From assembly GCA_001464495.1 (NCBI GenBank), contig LNDZ01000024.1, positions 1 to 64,000 on the forward strand: 64,000 nt of DNA. The letters run 5' to 3'. How positions within the stretch are numbered: position 1 is the first letter of the stretch; the number at the start of each line of letters is the position of its first letter. Of the stretch, positions 1 through 9,900 are shown one piece after another. Under the pieces are notes generated by a model. That model searched no databases. It was not told the origin of the DNA and saw nothing but the letters and a program-made list of their open reading frames with translations. The translations under genes and the position numbers were made by a program. This DNA comes from Betaproteobacteria bacterium Ga0074130 (GTDB lineage: Bacteria; Pseudomonadota; Gammaproteobacteria; Burkholderiales; Rhodocyclaceae).

Positions 1-551
1 GCACCTTCCCAGGCGCTGGGCTGGGTTGCATCAACGTAGATCACCAGCGTCAAGGTGCCGGCGAGGTTATCGACAATCGCGATTTCGTCCGACAACATCA
101 GCGAAATATCCGGCGTGCCCAGCGTATCTGGCTTGGCCGCGTTCGCGAGCTTGTGCTCAACATAGCGCACCGTGTCGTAGCCAAAGCTGCCGACCAGACC
201 ACCGCAGGAACGGGGCAGATCAGGCAGGTCAGGCACCTTGAACTGCGCCATGTACTGGCTGATGAAGTCCAGCGGCGGCGTGCTGTTGTCTTCCTGAACC
301 ACCTCACGGCCATCAAACACGCGGATGGTCTTGCCCCGCACTTCTATGCGGGTTTTAGCGGCAAGGCCGATGAATGAGTAGCGGCCAAAGCGCTCCCCAC
401 CTTGCACGGATTCAAGCAGGTAGGTGTAGGGCTTGTAGGCCAGCTTCAGATACAGCGACAGCGGCGTGTCGAGGTCGGCGGGTGTACGCAGCGTAACCGG
501 GATACGGTTATAGCCTGCGGCCGCAAGCCGGGAAAATTCGGTTTCGTTCAT
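1..551 (-). CDS. trpE: Anthranilate synthase component I, N-terminal part (cut by window edge)
   Basis: Reading the minus strand from the ATG at 549-551 gives an open frame of 183 residues that runs off the window. It would make anthranilate from chorismate with glutamine-derived ammonia (TrpG partner), the first step of tryptophan synthesis in the cytosol. The piece is the N-terminal regulatory domain: the LLES motif near residues 45-48 is the family's tryptophan feedback site, followed by GGERFGRYSFIG, and GSFGYDTVRYVE near residue 130. The catalytic domain lies outside the window. A GGAG ribosome site sits 5 bases before the ATG. The gene lies downstream of rpe and gph, a common betaproteobacterial order, with a 174-base leader containing a candidate Trp-rich peptide. 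Confidence 0.95.
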   Translation of the reverse strand, partial: MNETEFSRLAAAGYNRIPVTLRTPADLDTPLSLYLKLAYKPYTYLLESVQGGERFGRYSFIGLAAKTRIEVRGKTIRVFDGREVVQEDNSTPPLDFISQYMAQFKVPDLPDLPRSCGGLVGSFGYDTVRYVEHKLANAAKPDTLGTPDISLMLSDEIAIVDNLAGTLTLVIYVDATQPSAWEG

Positions 552-598
552 GAGGACTCCACATACCACTCAAAAGCACAAGGACGGGCACAACAACA

Positions 599-616
599 CG
601 CACATGGAGATGTGCG
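599..616 (-). terminator. Candidate attenuator hairpin in the trpE leader
   Basis: Perfect 7-bp stem CGCACAT/ATGTGCG with a CTCC loop (a G-U pair can add an eighth), starting 11 bases after the leader-peptide stop. The following minus-strand bases are TGTTGTTGTG, U-rich but interrupted, so as an intrinsic terminator it would be weak. It is placed where the terminator arm of a trp attenuator is expected. I could not identify a convincing antiterminator pairing by eye. Confidence 0.4.
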
Positions 617-626
617 CCGGACAGGG

Positions 627-698
627 TCATACCGAGCGCTGAGGGCGCCAGGGCCATGCCTCCGCCTCAATGAGGCGCTTGTTTGCTGTCTTGCTCAT
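627..698 (-). CDS. trpL: Candidate trp leader peptide (23 aa, W-P-W)
   Basis: A 23-codon ORF starts 147 bases before trpE and contains Trp-Pro-Trp at codons 15-17 (sequence around them AEAWPWRPQ). Trp codons this close together in a short ORF directly upstream of trpE are what a ribosome-stalling attenuator needs. The leader also holds a CGCCTC/GAGGCG hairpin inside the ORF (663-677) and a CGCACAT/ATGTGCG hairpin (599-616) between the ORF and trpE. Against: the ribosome site before this ATG is poor (no clear GGAG), and the second hairpin is followed by a TG-rich stretch, not a pure T run. The role is inferred from position and codon content. Confidence 0.55.
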   Translation of the reverse strand: MSKTANKRLIEAEAWPWRPQRSV

Positions 699-725
699 GG
701 TTTGGAGATTTCGATGGGTATTTGA

Positions 726-1427
726 TCAACGCCGCTGGATCAGCTCCAGTGCGGCTTCCACGCTGGGAACTATAACATCTGTCGCTAAATCACGTAACAG
801 CAGGCCTACATCCGCCCCCTCGTTATAGCCATAGGGCAGCGTCACGCTAATACAGCCAGCGGCACGGGCTGACGCGGCATCGTGTTTGGAGTCGCCGATA
901 TGCATATGTGTGGCAGGCGTTGAGCCCAAGCGCCGGCAGGTTTCCAGCAGAGGCAGCGGGTGCGGCTTCTTTTCCGGCAAGCTATCACCGGACAGCACGA
1001 ACTCAAAATACGGCATCAGGCCGGTTAAGGTCAGCAAAGGCTCGCTGAATGCGGCTGTCTTGTTGGTCACGCATGCCATGCGAATACCGCGCTGCCTGAA
1101 GCCATTCAGCCCCTCAAGCACACCCGGGTAGAGCCTCGAGTATTTGCCATTGCTGTGGGCGTAGTGCTGCTTGAACAGGGCAATCGCCGCGGCATGAAAA
1201 TCGGCATCGCGCTTCGCCTCCGGCAAACACCACAGTACAAAGCGCGGGATGCCGCCGCCTACGTAGCTGCGCAGCTCATCATCGCTACGTGTGGGTAGCC
1301 CCAATTCGCGCAACATGGCATTCGCCGCTGCTGCCAGATCAGGCACCGTATCCAGCAGGGTACCGTCGAGATCAAGGCTGACCGAGCGCACCTCGGCGGG
1401 AAACTCCATCGCTCTCTGTTGCGACAT
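726..1427 (-). CDS. gph: Phosphoglycolate phosphatase (HAD family)
   Basis: HAD hydrolase of 233 aa that removes phosphate from 2-phosphoglycolate formed during DNA repair or oxygenation reactions. Motif I is DLDGTLLDT with the nucleophile Asp near residue 19; motif II-like VTNK follows near 117; the late Asp motif is HIGDSKHDAASARAAG. A cap domain lies between motifs I and II. The ATG at 1425-1427 shares one base with the rpe stop (TGATG), so the two are translationally coupled. A TTG one codon upstream (1430) is possible but less likely. Phosphatase specificity is inferred from the rpe-gph-trpE neighbourhood and family resemblance. Confidence 0.9.
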   Translation of the reverse strand: MSQQRAMEFPAEVRSVSLDLDGTLLDTVPDLAAAANAMLRELGLPTRSDDELRSYVGGGIPRFVLWCLPEAKRDADFHAAAIALFKQHYAHSNGKYSRLYPGVLEGLNGFRQRGIRMACVTNKTAAFSEPLLTLTGLMPYFEFVLSGDSLPEKKPHPLPLLETCRRLGSTPATHMHIGDSKHDAASARAAGCISVTLPYGYNEGADVGLLLRDLATDVIVPSVEAALELIQRR

Positions 1428-2119
1428 CAAACCTTGGCAAGCTCGCTGCGCAAGGCACCGACAATGCTGTCGTAACGGTGCGGATCGCTGTCCTTGCCCG
1501 CGCCAAACACGGCTGACCCGGCAACAAAGGTGTCGGCGCCGGCACGGGCGATATCGGCAATGTTGTCGGCCTTCACGCCACCATCTACTTCAAGCAGGAT
1601 CTTGCGGCCGCTCTTTTGCGCGTAGGCATCGAGGCGCGCTCGCGTCTCGCGCAGCTTGTTGAGGGTTTCCGGAATGAACTTCTGCCCGCCAAACCCCGGG
1701 TTCACGCTCATCAGCAAGACGATATCGATCTTGTCCATGACGTAATCGAGATAATGCAACGGGGTCGCCGGATTGAAGACCAGCCCTGCCTGACAGCCGT
1801 GCTCGCGGATCAGCGACAGGGAACGGTCGATATGATCGGATGCCTCCGGGTGGAAGGTAATGACATTGGCGCCTGCCTTGGCGAAGTCGGGAATGATGCG
1901 GTCCACGGGCTTGACCATTAGATGCACATCAATCGGCGCCGTCGTGTGCGGGCGGATGGCTTCGCAGACCATGGGGCCGATGGTGAGATTCGGAACATAG
2001 TGGTTATCCATCACATCAAAGTGAATCCAGTCAGCGCCTGCGGCAATGACATTTTTCACTTCCTCGCCCAGTTTGGCGAAGTCGGCCGAGAGCAGGCTGG
2101 GGGCGATGCGGTAGGACAT
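1427..2119 (-). CDS. rpe: Ribulose-phosphate 3-epimerase
   Basis: TIM-barrel enzyme of 230 aa interconverting ribulose 5-phosphate and xylulose 5-phosphate in the pentose phosphate pathway. Family signatures visible: [15 protein letters not shown] at the N-terminus, [39 protein letters not shown] and [11 protein letters not shown], carrying the metal-binding His/Asp and phosphate-binding loops. I chose the ATG at 2119, giving [10 protein letters not shown]; an upstream ATG at 2146 would add nine residues foreign to the family. It heads the rpe-gph(-trpE) run and lies divergent from apaG. Confidence 0.95.
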   Translation of the reverse strand: MSYRIAPSLLSADFAKLGEEVKNVIAAGADWIHFDVMDNHYVPNLTIGPMVCEAIRPHTTAPIDVHLMVKPVDRIIPDFAKAGANVITFHPEASDHIDRSLSLIREHGCQAGLVFNPATPLHYLDYVMDKIDIVLLMSVNPGFGGQKFIPETLNKLRETRARLDAYAQKSGRKILLEVDGGVKADNIADIARAGADTFVAGSAVFGAGKDSDPHRYDSIVGALRSELAKV

Positions 2120-2233
2120 GATGGTTTTCACAGAGGGGCAAAGCATGATTTTACCGCGTCGCCCTGCTTTGCCTAGTCACAATCACGCCACAATCACTCA
2201 GCGAGGTTGCAGTGAAGGAGAAAATCGTGTGCA

Positions 2234-2626
2234 ATGCCGCCCATGGCTGAAAGCAAGAACTACGAAATCAAGGTCGAGGTCGTGACCGAATACCTCGCCG
2301 AACAATCCGATGTTGCGGCGAGCCGCTTTGTCTTTGCGTACCACATCACTTTGCGCAATGTGGGCAATGTGCCGGCGCAACTGATCTCGCGGCACTGGGT
2401 CATCACGGACGCCGAGGGCGATATTCAGGAGGTAAAAGGGCTTGGCGTTGTCGGCCATCAGCCCCTGCTCGCCCCCGACCAAAGCTTTGAATACACCAGC
2501 GGCTGTGCGCTCACCACAGCGGTAGGCACCATGCGTGGCACCTATCAAATGGTGGCTGAAGACGGCACCCAGTTTGATGCGGTCATCCCGGAGTTTGTAT
2601 TAGCTATGCCGCGCGTGCTGCATTAA
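2234..2626 (+). CDS. apaG: ApaG domain protein
   Basis: Fibronectin-III-like beta-sandwich protein of 130 aa. The family motifs are present: FAYHITLRNVGNVPAQLISRHWVITDA and the glycine-rich GHQPLLAPDQSFEYTSG, then GTMRGTYQM. The protein binds metal or nucleotide phosphates in characterised members, but its cell function is not settled. The family core begins at MAESKNYEIKV (2243). A strong AAGGAG at 2215-2220 is nearer to the ATG at 2234, so I kept that start. It is divergent from rpe, as in many betaproteobacteria, and convergent with argJ. Confidence 0.9.
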   Translation: MPPMAESKNYEIKVEVVTEYLAEQSDVAASRFVFAYHITLRNVGNVPAQLISRHWVITDAEGDIQEVKGLGVVGHQPLLAPDQSFEYTSGCALTTAVGTMRGTYQMVAEDGTQFDAVIPEFVLAMPRVLH

Positions 2627-2640
2627 GCAGACAACGCGTT

Positions 2641-2745
2641 ACACCACAAAGCACACAAAGGCCACGAAGAGACCACGAAGACCGCCGCCTTGAAGAAATC
2701 CTTTCTTGGGGTGCTTCTTTGTGCGCTTGGTGTACTTTGTGGTTA
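2641..2745. repeat. Imperfect long inverted repeat built of ACCACAAAG-type words
   Basis: The gap between convergent apaG and argJ holds two arms of about 40 bases. The left starts with ACCACAAAG (2643-2651) and goes on with CACACAAAGG, CCACGAAGAG, ACCACGAAG. The right ends in CTTTGTGGT (2735-2743) and is an imperfect reverse complement with matching words CTTTGTGCG and CTTCTTTG. The words recur every 9-10 bases within an arm, so each arm is itself a degenerate direct repeat. Folded as RNA it is one long stem, which could act as a terminator in both directions. Similar ACCACAAAG palindromes are dispersed in many bacterial genomes; copy number here is unknown. Confidence 0.7.
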
Positions 2746-2789
2746 TCGAGTTAAGGCCGCTCCGAGCGGGAAGACGGGCGCACTTAGCT

Positions 2790-4025
2790 TCAGCTTCGAT
2801 AGTCCGCGTTGATCTTCACATAATCGTAGGAGAAGTCGCAGGACCAAATCGTGGTCTCGGCGTCGCCGCGACCCAGATCGATACGGATGGTGATTTCAGC
2901 CGCTGCCATGATGCGCGATCCGGTGGCTTCGGCATAGCTGGCGGCACGGCCGCCATGCTCAGACACCAAGGCTTCTTCGCCATTCGAGGCCAGCCAGATG
3001 CGGGTTTTGCTCACGTCCAGATCGGAAATGCCGGCATAACCAATGGCTGCCTGAATGCGCCCCAGATTAGGGTCGGAGGCAAAGAAGGCCGTCTTCACCA
3101 GGGGCGAATGGCCGATGGCGTAACCCACCATGCGGCACTCTTCGGTGTTCTTGCCACCACCCACTTGAATGCTGATGAACTTGGTCGCACCTTCGCCATC
3201 CCGTACGATGGCTTGGGCCAGTTCGCGCGCCAGCGCAATGATCGCGGCCTTCAATTCAGGCCACTGCGCATGCCCCTCATCGACCTGCACGCCAGCAGCG
3301 CCGGTGGCGATCATGATGAATGAGTCATTGGTCGAGGTATCGCCATCAACGGTGATGCAGTTGAAGCTCTGATCGGCTGTTTCCTTGACCAGCGTTTCCA
3401 GCAGCGCTGCAGGGATGCCTGCATCCGTGGCAAGAAAACCGAGCATGGTCGCCATGTTCGGGCGGATCATGCCGGCGCCCTTGGAGATACCGGTGATGGT
3501 CACGGTCTTGCCATCGATGATCAGCTGGCGCGACGCAGCTTTGTGCACGGTGTCGGTGGTCATGATGCCTTGGGCGGCGTCATGCCAGCCATCGGCTTTG
3601 AGGTTGGCTTGGGCCTTGGGCAGGCCAGCAATCACGCGCTCGGCCGGCAACAATTCGAGGATCACGCCGGTCGAGAAGGGCAGGACTTGGCGGGCCTCAA
3701 CACCCAGCATGTCTGCCACCGCCTGACATGTTGCCTGAGCTGCCTGCATGCCGGCCTCGCCAGTCCCTGCATTAGCAATGCCCGTGTTGATGACGAGTGC
3801 ACGAATATCGTTACCGGCCGCCAAGTGGCTGCGGCACAGGGTCACAGGCGCTGCACAGAAGCGGTTTTGGGTAAACACACCAGCGGCGACGCTGCCCGGC
3901 GCCAGCTCGATCAGGGTCAGGTCCTTGCGATTCTTCTTCCGAATCTCGGCTTCGGTCACGCCCAGACGCACACCAGCAACGGCATGCAATTGATCGGGAC
4001 GACTGGGGGTGTAATTCACAGGCAT
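2790..4025 (-). CDS. argJ: Bifunctional glutamate N-acetyltransferase / N-acetylglutamate synthase
   Basis: Ornithine acetyltransferase of 411 aa acting in the cyclic arginine pathway: it moves the acetyl group from N-acetylornithine to glutamate, and in bifunctional forms also uses acetyl-CoA. The precursor self-cleaves before the nucleophilic Thr in the MATML motif (A192-T193), preceded by [12 protein letters not shown]. The oxyanion-hole motif FSTGVI is near 117-122, and DGDTSTNDS follows the cleavage site. ATG at 4025 has an AAGG ribosome site. It lies 60 bases after glnE in the same direction. Whether it is mono- or bifunctional cannot be told from sequence alone. Confidence 0.95.
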   Translation of the reverse strand: MPVNYTPSRPDQLHAVAGVRLGVTEAEIRKKNRKDLTLIELAPGSVAAGVFTQNRFCAAPVTLCRSHLAAGNDIRALVINTGIANAGTGEAGMQAAQATCQAVADMLGVEARQVLPFSTGVILELLPAERVIAGLPKAQANLKADGWHDAAQGIMTTDTVHKAASRQLIIDGKTVTITGISKGAGMIRPNMATMLGFLATDAGIPAALLETLVKETADQSFNCITVDGDTSTNDSFIMIATGAAGVQVDEGHAQWPELKAAIIALARELAQAIVRDGEGATKFISIQVGGGKNTEECRMVGYAIGHSPLVKTAFFASDPNLGRIQAAIGYAGISDLDVSKTRIWLASNGEEALVSEHGGRAASYAEATGSRIMAAAEITIRIDLGRGDAETTIWSCDFSYDYVKINADYRS

Positions 4026-4053
4026 ATCAGGACCTTAAACAAAAGTTGAAACG

Positions 4054-4098
4054 ACTTACATCGCAAACACTTACAGCGCAAACATTTATAACGCAAAT
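4054..4098. repeat. Three tandem 15-bp units duplicating the glnE stop region
   Basis: ACTTACATCGCAAAC, ACTTACAGCGCAAAC and ATTTATAACGCAAAT lie head to tail. On the minus strand each unit reads (T)TT GCG (TTA/CTG/ATG) TAA, so the last codons of glnE (Phe-Ala-Leu-stop) are repeated twice more in frame beyond the true stop at 4086-4088. The glnE-argJ spacer therefore carries three in-frame stop codons. This fits small slippage duplications that have since diverged by a few bases. Confidence 0.75.
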
Positions 4099-6752
4099 AC
4101 CAGACGCCACAAGGCACGCACGGCCTCGCTATGCTCGGCCACCTCGGCCGGTGGCACACGCGGACGGGCACCATTCAAGCGCAAGGCATGTTGACGACGC
4201 CGATACTCGCGGTAGGCATTACGCACCTGCTCAGCCAGCCCCGCAGGGATCAAACCGAGGTCGGCAGCGATCTTGAGGAGCGCAATGTTACCGAGATTGC
4301 CGGTTAGTTCGGCAAATTCATGGGCATGGGCAAGGATCAGGTACTGAACAATGAACTCAACATCGATCAGGCCGCCCGGATCATGTTTCAGATCAAAGAC
4401 TTCCGTTCCCAAGCCCTTGCTGGCATGGGTATCGAGCATTTTTTGGCGCATGCCCAGCACTTCGGTACGCAGGGCGGCCACGTCACGCGGCTGACGGAGG
4501 ATCTCGATTCGCGTGGCCTCAAACTCGCGTCCAATACGCGCGTCACCTGCAGCAAAGCGGGCGCGAGTGAGCGCCTGGTGTTCCCAAATCCACGCCGACT
4601 CACGCTGGTACTGGCGGAAGGACGCCAAGGAGCTAACCATCAGGCCGCTGTCGCCGTTCGGGCGCAAGCGTAAATCCGTTTCAAACAACTGACCGGCCGA
4701 GGTTTGCGCAGACAGCCAAGTGTTCATGCGGGTGCCGAGGCGCGAGTAGATTTCGGCGGCATTGGCAGCATCGTCATCAAACAGGAAGACGAGATCGAGG
4801 TCTGATGAATAGCCCAGCTCCTTGCCGCCGAGTTTGCCATAGGCAATCACGGCAAACTGAGGGTCGTCGCGATGGCGCGTGAGTAGCTTTTTCCACGTCA
4901 ACCGCAAGGTCTCGGCGAGCATGATGTCGGCCAGTGCGGAGAGGTGATCGGACAGTTTCTCGACAGTGAAGAGATCCGAGAGGTCTTGTGTGAGGACGCG
5001 GAACACCTGGGCATGATGTGACTCGCGCATCACATCCATTTGCCGCTCGGTGTCTGGCTCAACGTCATCCAGCATCTGCGTCAGCTCAGTGCGGAAAGCC
5101 TGCCAATCCGGCGCAATCTCCATCAAGCGGGGATCAATCAGCTCATCCAGTAGCACCGGGTGATTGCGCAGGTATTGCGCCGCCCAGCTGGCGCTCCCAA
5201 TCACCTGCGCCACCTTAGCTAGGGCTTGTGGGTACTGCTCCAGCAGGGCCAGATAGGCCGAGCGCCGGGCAATCACTTCGAGCAAATCAAGACCGCGACT
5301 CAGGGTGGCATCCGCATCGGCAGTGGTGGTGGCAACCTCCACCAGCCGCGGCACCAGCAGATCGATGCGCGCTCGGCTGTCGGCGCTGAGCTGCTGGTAG
5401 CGACTGCTTTTCTTAAATTGCGCCAGCCGCTGTGCGGCGGCTTCGGCATCTTTGTAGCCTAGGCTGCTGAGGCGTGAGGTGCATGGCACGTCATCCTCGG
5501 CCTGTTGCCAGACATCCGCTAGATCGTGGGTATTGCGGTTGGGATCGTCGAAGACAGCATGAAAATGGTGAGAAACCAAGGCACGGTGCTGATCGAGCAC
5601 TTGTAGTAGTGCGGGGAAATCAGCAAAGCCCATCGCTGCAGCGACGATCTGTCTATCCTCGGGGTTGCCCGGCAGACTGTGCGTCTGCGCGTCGTCCAGA
5701 TACTGCAGACGATGCTCAAGCTGGCGCAGGAACACATAAGCTGTCGTCAGCGCGCTACAGGTCTCTGCTGGCAGCAAGCCGCGTTCGGCGAGTCGCTGCA
5801 ACACTTTGCAGGTAGGCTTCATTTGCAGACTGTGGTCTCGGCCGCCGCGGATGAGCTGAAAAACCTGTGCGATGAACTCGATTTCGCGAATCCCGCCAGG
5901 CCCCAGCTTGATGTTGTCCGCCATGTCCTTGCGCTCAACCTCACGCCGGATTTGCGCGTGCAGCTCACGCATTGCGTTGATGGTGCCGTAATCCAGATAC
6001 TTACGGAAGACGAAAGGCCGGCGCACCGCTTCTAGGTCACCCAGACGCTGACCGGTCAGTGGTCGCGCTTTGATCCAGGCATAGCGCTCCCACTCCCGCC
6101 CCTGGCTAATGAAATAGGTTTCCAACATATCGAAGCTGGCGACGAGCGGGCCCGAGTCACCATTCGGGCGCAGGCGCATATCGACTCGGAAGACCTGCCC
6201 ATCCTCGGTTATGTCGGCAATCGCATTGATGAGCTGTCGACCAAGACGGTTAAAAAACTCGAAATTGGAAATCGGGCGCTCGCCATCGGTCTCGCCATCC
6301 TCCGGGTACACAAAGATCAGATCGATATCGGACGACACATTGAGCTCGCGCCCACCCAACTTGCCCATACCGATAACAATCAGCTCCTGTACCTCGCCGG
6401 CCTCATTGCGTGGCAGCCCATGACGGGTTGCAAGATGCTCGGTGAGCACCTGCAAGGCCAGTTGTACAGACTTCTCTGCCAACAGGGTCATGCCTTCAGT
6501 CACTTCTTCCAGTGCTGCCAACCCAGCCAGATCGCGCGCACCAATGTGCATGTAAGCGCGCTGTTTCATACGGCGTAACAAGGACTTGAGTGCAGGCTCA
6601 CTGATTTCCTGCTGTGCCAGCCAACCATTCAGACTGTCGAGATCAAAAGGCGCATGCCAAGCAGCAGCCACCTCGACGGCGATAGCTGGTCGAGCCACAG
6701 CAAGGCGGCTCAGAAACCGTGAGGGCAACAAGACTTCGGCAAGTTCAGGCAT
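4086..6752 (-). CDS. glnE: Bifunctional glutamine synthetase adenylyltransferase / adenylyl-removing enzyme
   Basis: Two-headed enzyme of 888 aa that adenylylates glutamine synthetase when nitrogen is plentiful and removes AMP when it is scarce, under PII control. Both nucleotidyltransferase domains are intact: GMGKLGGRELNVSSDIDLIF near 128-147 (removing half) and AYGKLGGKELGYSSDLDLVF near 635 (adenylylating half). Each is followed by its LRLRPNGDSG segment and each half ends in a helical linker with GGIREIEFI or GGLIDVEFI. I start at the ATG at 6752 (MPELAEVLLPSRF), which has GGAG at proper spacing. The open frame continues to 7031, but that stretch lacks family resemblance and overlaps the divergent yhdP start. 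Slightly shorter than the 945-aa E. coli protein. Confidence 0.95.
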   Translation of the reverse strand: MPELAEVLLPSRFLSRLAVARPAIAVEVAAAWHAPFDLDSLNGWLAQQEISEPALKSLLRRMKQRAYMHIGARDLAGLAALEEVTEGMTLLAEKSVQLALQVLTEHLATRHGLPRNEAGEVQELIVIGMGKLGGRELNVSSDIDLIFVYPEDGETDGERPISNFEFFNRLGRQLINAIADITEDGQVFRVDMRLRPNGDSGPLVASFDMLETYFISQGREWERYAWIKARPLTGQRLGDLEAVRRPFVFRKYLDYGTINAMRELHAQIRREVERKDMADNIKLGPGGIREIEFIAQVFQLIRGGRDHSLQMKPTCKVLQRLAERGLLPAETCSALTTAYVFLRQLEHRLQYLDDAQTHSLPGNPEDRQIVAAAMGFADFPALLQVLDQHRALVSHHFHAVFDDPNRNTHDLADVWQQAEDDVPCTSRLSSLGYKDAEAAAQRLAQFKKSSRYQQLSADSRARIDLLVPRLVEVATTTADADATLSRGLDLLEVIARRSAYLALLEQYPQALAKVAQVIGSASWAAQYLRNHPVLLDELIDPRLMEIAPDWQAFRTELTQMLDDVEPDTERQMDVMRESHHAQVFRVLTQDLSDLFTVEKLSDHLSALADIMLAETLRLTWKKLLTRHRDDPQFAVIAYGKLGGKELGYSSDLDLVFLFDDDAANAAEIYSRLGTRMNTWLSAQTSAGQLFETDLRLRPNGDSGLMVSSLASFRQYQRESAWIWEHQALTRARFAAGDARIGREFEATRIEILRQPRDVAALRTEVLGMRQKMLDTHASKGLGTEVFDLKHDPGGLIDVEFIVQYLILAHAHEFAELTGNLGNIALLKIAADLGLIPAGLAEQVRNAYREYRRRQHALRLNGARPRVPPAEVAEHSEAVRALWRLVFAL

Positions 6753-6963
6753 GTGACTCCGTCGGCATCTCCAACCGCTCAAGCCAATGGCATGAAGGTG
6801 GTGTGAGGTAAAATGGGGATATATGCATTCTAGCGTCAGCGCCAAGCAGGGGTGGTGCGTTGATGTGGAGATTGCCCTCTGTTTTGCATTTTGTTTCTTC
6901 TGCCCACCGAACCAGAGCGTACTGAAACGCTCATTACCCTGATACCTCAGCCGGGAACACTTC
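6753..6963. promoter_or_regulatory. Divergent intergenic region glnE / yhdP
   Basis: About 210 bases between two divergent genes, locally AT-richer (around 6800-6910) than the coding DNA around it, so promoters for both genes are expected here. I found no clear paired -35/-10 boxes, no strong dyad and no convincing small ORF. Confidence 0.35.
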
Positions 6964-9900
6964 TTGAGTCCACTCATCGTCCACAGCCGTTTACAGTCCG
7001 CCCGCATGGCGCTGTCGAGCTTGTGGCGCAAGGTTAAACGCCCGTTGGGCTGGACCCTGCTGATTGCTTATCTGGCGTTTGCCGGCATCTTCCTGTCCCT
7101 GCGGCATGTCGTTCTGCCGCATATCGCCGATTATCGCGGCGATATCGAGCAGGCCTTGAGTTCCGCGCTACAGCTGCCCGTCAAGATTGGCCGCATTGAT
7201 GCCGACTGGCAAGGACTCCGCCCACGCCTACTTCTCAATGATCTGCAAATTTCCGACAAAGCTGGCCAGCCAGCGCTGGGCTTTAACGAGGTGGAAGCCA
7301 TACTCGGCTGGCGATCCCTGCTATATCTCGATGTTCGCCTGCACCGATTGGTGATTGACGCCCCAGTGCTCAATATTCGACGTGATGTTGATGGGCAGAT
7401 TTTTATCGCTGGCTTGCCACTCAATACAGAAGGTGAAGATTCGCGGGCATCCGATTGGATGCTGGCCCAAGGCCAGATCATCATCCGTGACGCAACAATT
7501 CAGTGGGACGACGCGCAACGCAAGGCACCAACCCTGTCACTCAACAAGGTCAATCTGAATCTGCGCAATAGCGGCAATCGACACCGTTTCGGCTTCACCG
7601 CCGAACCCCCACCAGCACTAGCCGCCCGACTAGATTTTCGTGGTGACTTTAAGGGTCGCGGTCTAGACAAGCTGGACAGCTGGAAGGGGCAAGTCTACGC
7701 CGAGCTGGACTATGCTGACCTCGCCATTTGGCGCACTTGGATTGACTATCCCGTCACGCTACCGCGTGGCAGTGGGGGGTTGCGCTTGTGGGTAGATTTC
7801 GCGGCTCAAGAAATCACCGGCTTTACCGCTGACCTTGCGCTGGCGGGCGTTCAGATCAAGTTGGGGCGAGACCTGCCCATGCTCGACCTCGATCACTTGC
7901 ATGGTCGCCTCAGCGCACAGCGTGACAAAGGCGATTACTCCGTTGAAGCACGCAAGCTGACACTGGCGACCCATAGAGGGCTGTCCCTCGGTCCGATCGA
8001 TTTCAGTGCAAATGTCGGCTTGGGCGCGGATGGCTTGCCCAACCGCCTAGATGCGCAATGCAGCAGTCTTGATCTGGGCAAGCTGGATGCGCTCGCTGCC
8101 TACCTCCCCCTGCCGGCCGAATACAGCAAGCTGCTCGATAAGCTGGAGCTTGAGGGCCGCATCGACAATCTATCCTCACGCTGGAACGGCCTGCGCAAGC
8201 AATACAGCATCAAGGGCAATTTCTACGATCTCGGCATTGCCTCCTACGAAGCGCTGCCGGGAGTGCGCAAGCTGACGGGTAGCATCGATGGCAACAATGA
8301 AGGGGGTACTCTCACCCTCGCCAGCCGCAACGCACAAGTATCGCTGCCAAGCATTTTTCCTGAAGCAGACATTCCCCTGCAACGTCTGAATGCCAAGTTG
8401 CGCTGGCAGCGCGACGGGCAAAAGTACGATGTGAATATCGAAGACATGCGCTTCGAAAATCAGGATCTTGAAGGCACGCTGCTTGGTCGCTATCGCGGCA
8501 AGATGGGCACACCGGGTGAAATTGATCTTAGCGGCCAACTGACACGTGCCGATGGACGCGCCGTGTGGCGTTACCTGCCGCTGGAAGTCAATAAGGATGC
8601 ACGCGACTGGGTCAAGCAAGGGATTACCGGCGGGCACTCCAAGGACGTCAAACTCACGCTAAAGGGCGACTTGGCTAAATTCCCCTTCGCAGATGGCTCT
8701 GGCACGTTCAAGGTGCTGGTCAAGGCAGAAGATGCCACTATCAACCCCTCACCTGGCTGGCCGCTGATTCAGCATATCGACGGCGACATCGCCTTTGTCG
8801 GCGTAGGCATGCAGATCAACGCCCGTAAGGGGCAGATTCTCGGCACCCAACTCTCTGGCGTGCGTGCCGAGATTGCCGATCTTGACTCTGTTATTGATCA
8901 AACGCTAACGGTTACCGGCAAAGCTACCGGCCCAACGCAGGAATTCCTGAAGTTCATTGAGGCAAGCCCGGTGGGTGAGCGCATCAATCACTTCACCGCG
9001 CCAATGACAGCCAGCGGCAATGGCGAGCTGGACATGAAGCTCAAGCTGACCTTGCACCACATCGATGACAGCAGTGTCGAAGGCCGTTACCGCTTTGACA
9101 ACAACCGTCTGCTGGTTGATCCGGCTGTGCCTGCACTCACGGAGGTGAAGGGTGCACTGGACTTCAACAGCGACAGCATCACGGTCCGCGATGCACGTGC
9201 CAACATACTCGGTGCGCCAGTCGGCATTAGCGTGAACACGGGTAAGGATGGACAGATTGATATTTCTGCGGATGGTCAGTTCAATGTACCGGCACTACGC
9301 AAGGCTTATCCGCTCCCACTGTTCGACCAGCTCTCCGGCGCTGGCCGCTGGAAGGGCGCTATTACCGTCCGCAAGAGCGATGTCGACATCCGTATCAACT
9401 CTGATCTTGTTGGTCTGTCGAGCAGCCTGCCCGAGCCCTTCAACAAGAGCGCGACAACGCCGATGGAACTACGTTTTGAGCGTCGGCCCATCGTTGATAA
9501 CACGCCCAATCGCGGCAAGAAAGCCGCCCCACCAGCACGCCGCGAGCAAACCGAAATCGCCCTCGGCAAGCTGGTACGTGGGCAATTTGTGCGCGCCGCG
9601 AATGGCACGGTGCAACGTGGCTTCCTGAGTGTGAATGGCGCGGTAGATCAACGCATGCCGGATCAGGGCGTGAGCTTAAGCGCCACGCTGCCGCGTATTG
9701 ATGTGGATTTCTGGCGCCGCATGCTGAGCCCAAGCGCGACAGCAGCGAACACAAGCACTGCGGCAGCTGGTATCGCAAACACAAGTGAAACATTTGCCCC
9801 TTTCACGCAAATTGATGTCCGCACCAGTGAGCTACTGGCCATGAATCGCACACTGCAGGATGTTCGTCTGGCCGCTCAGAAAACGGGCCGCAACTGGAAG

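Noticed and set aside
6753-7031. N-terminal extension of glnE by 93 residues
   Set aside because: The extension is not GlnE-like, overlaps divergent yhdP and lacks a ribosome site, whereas the ATG at 6752 has one.
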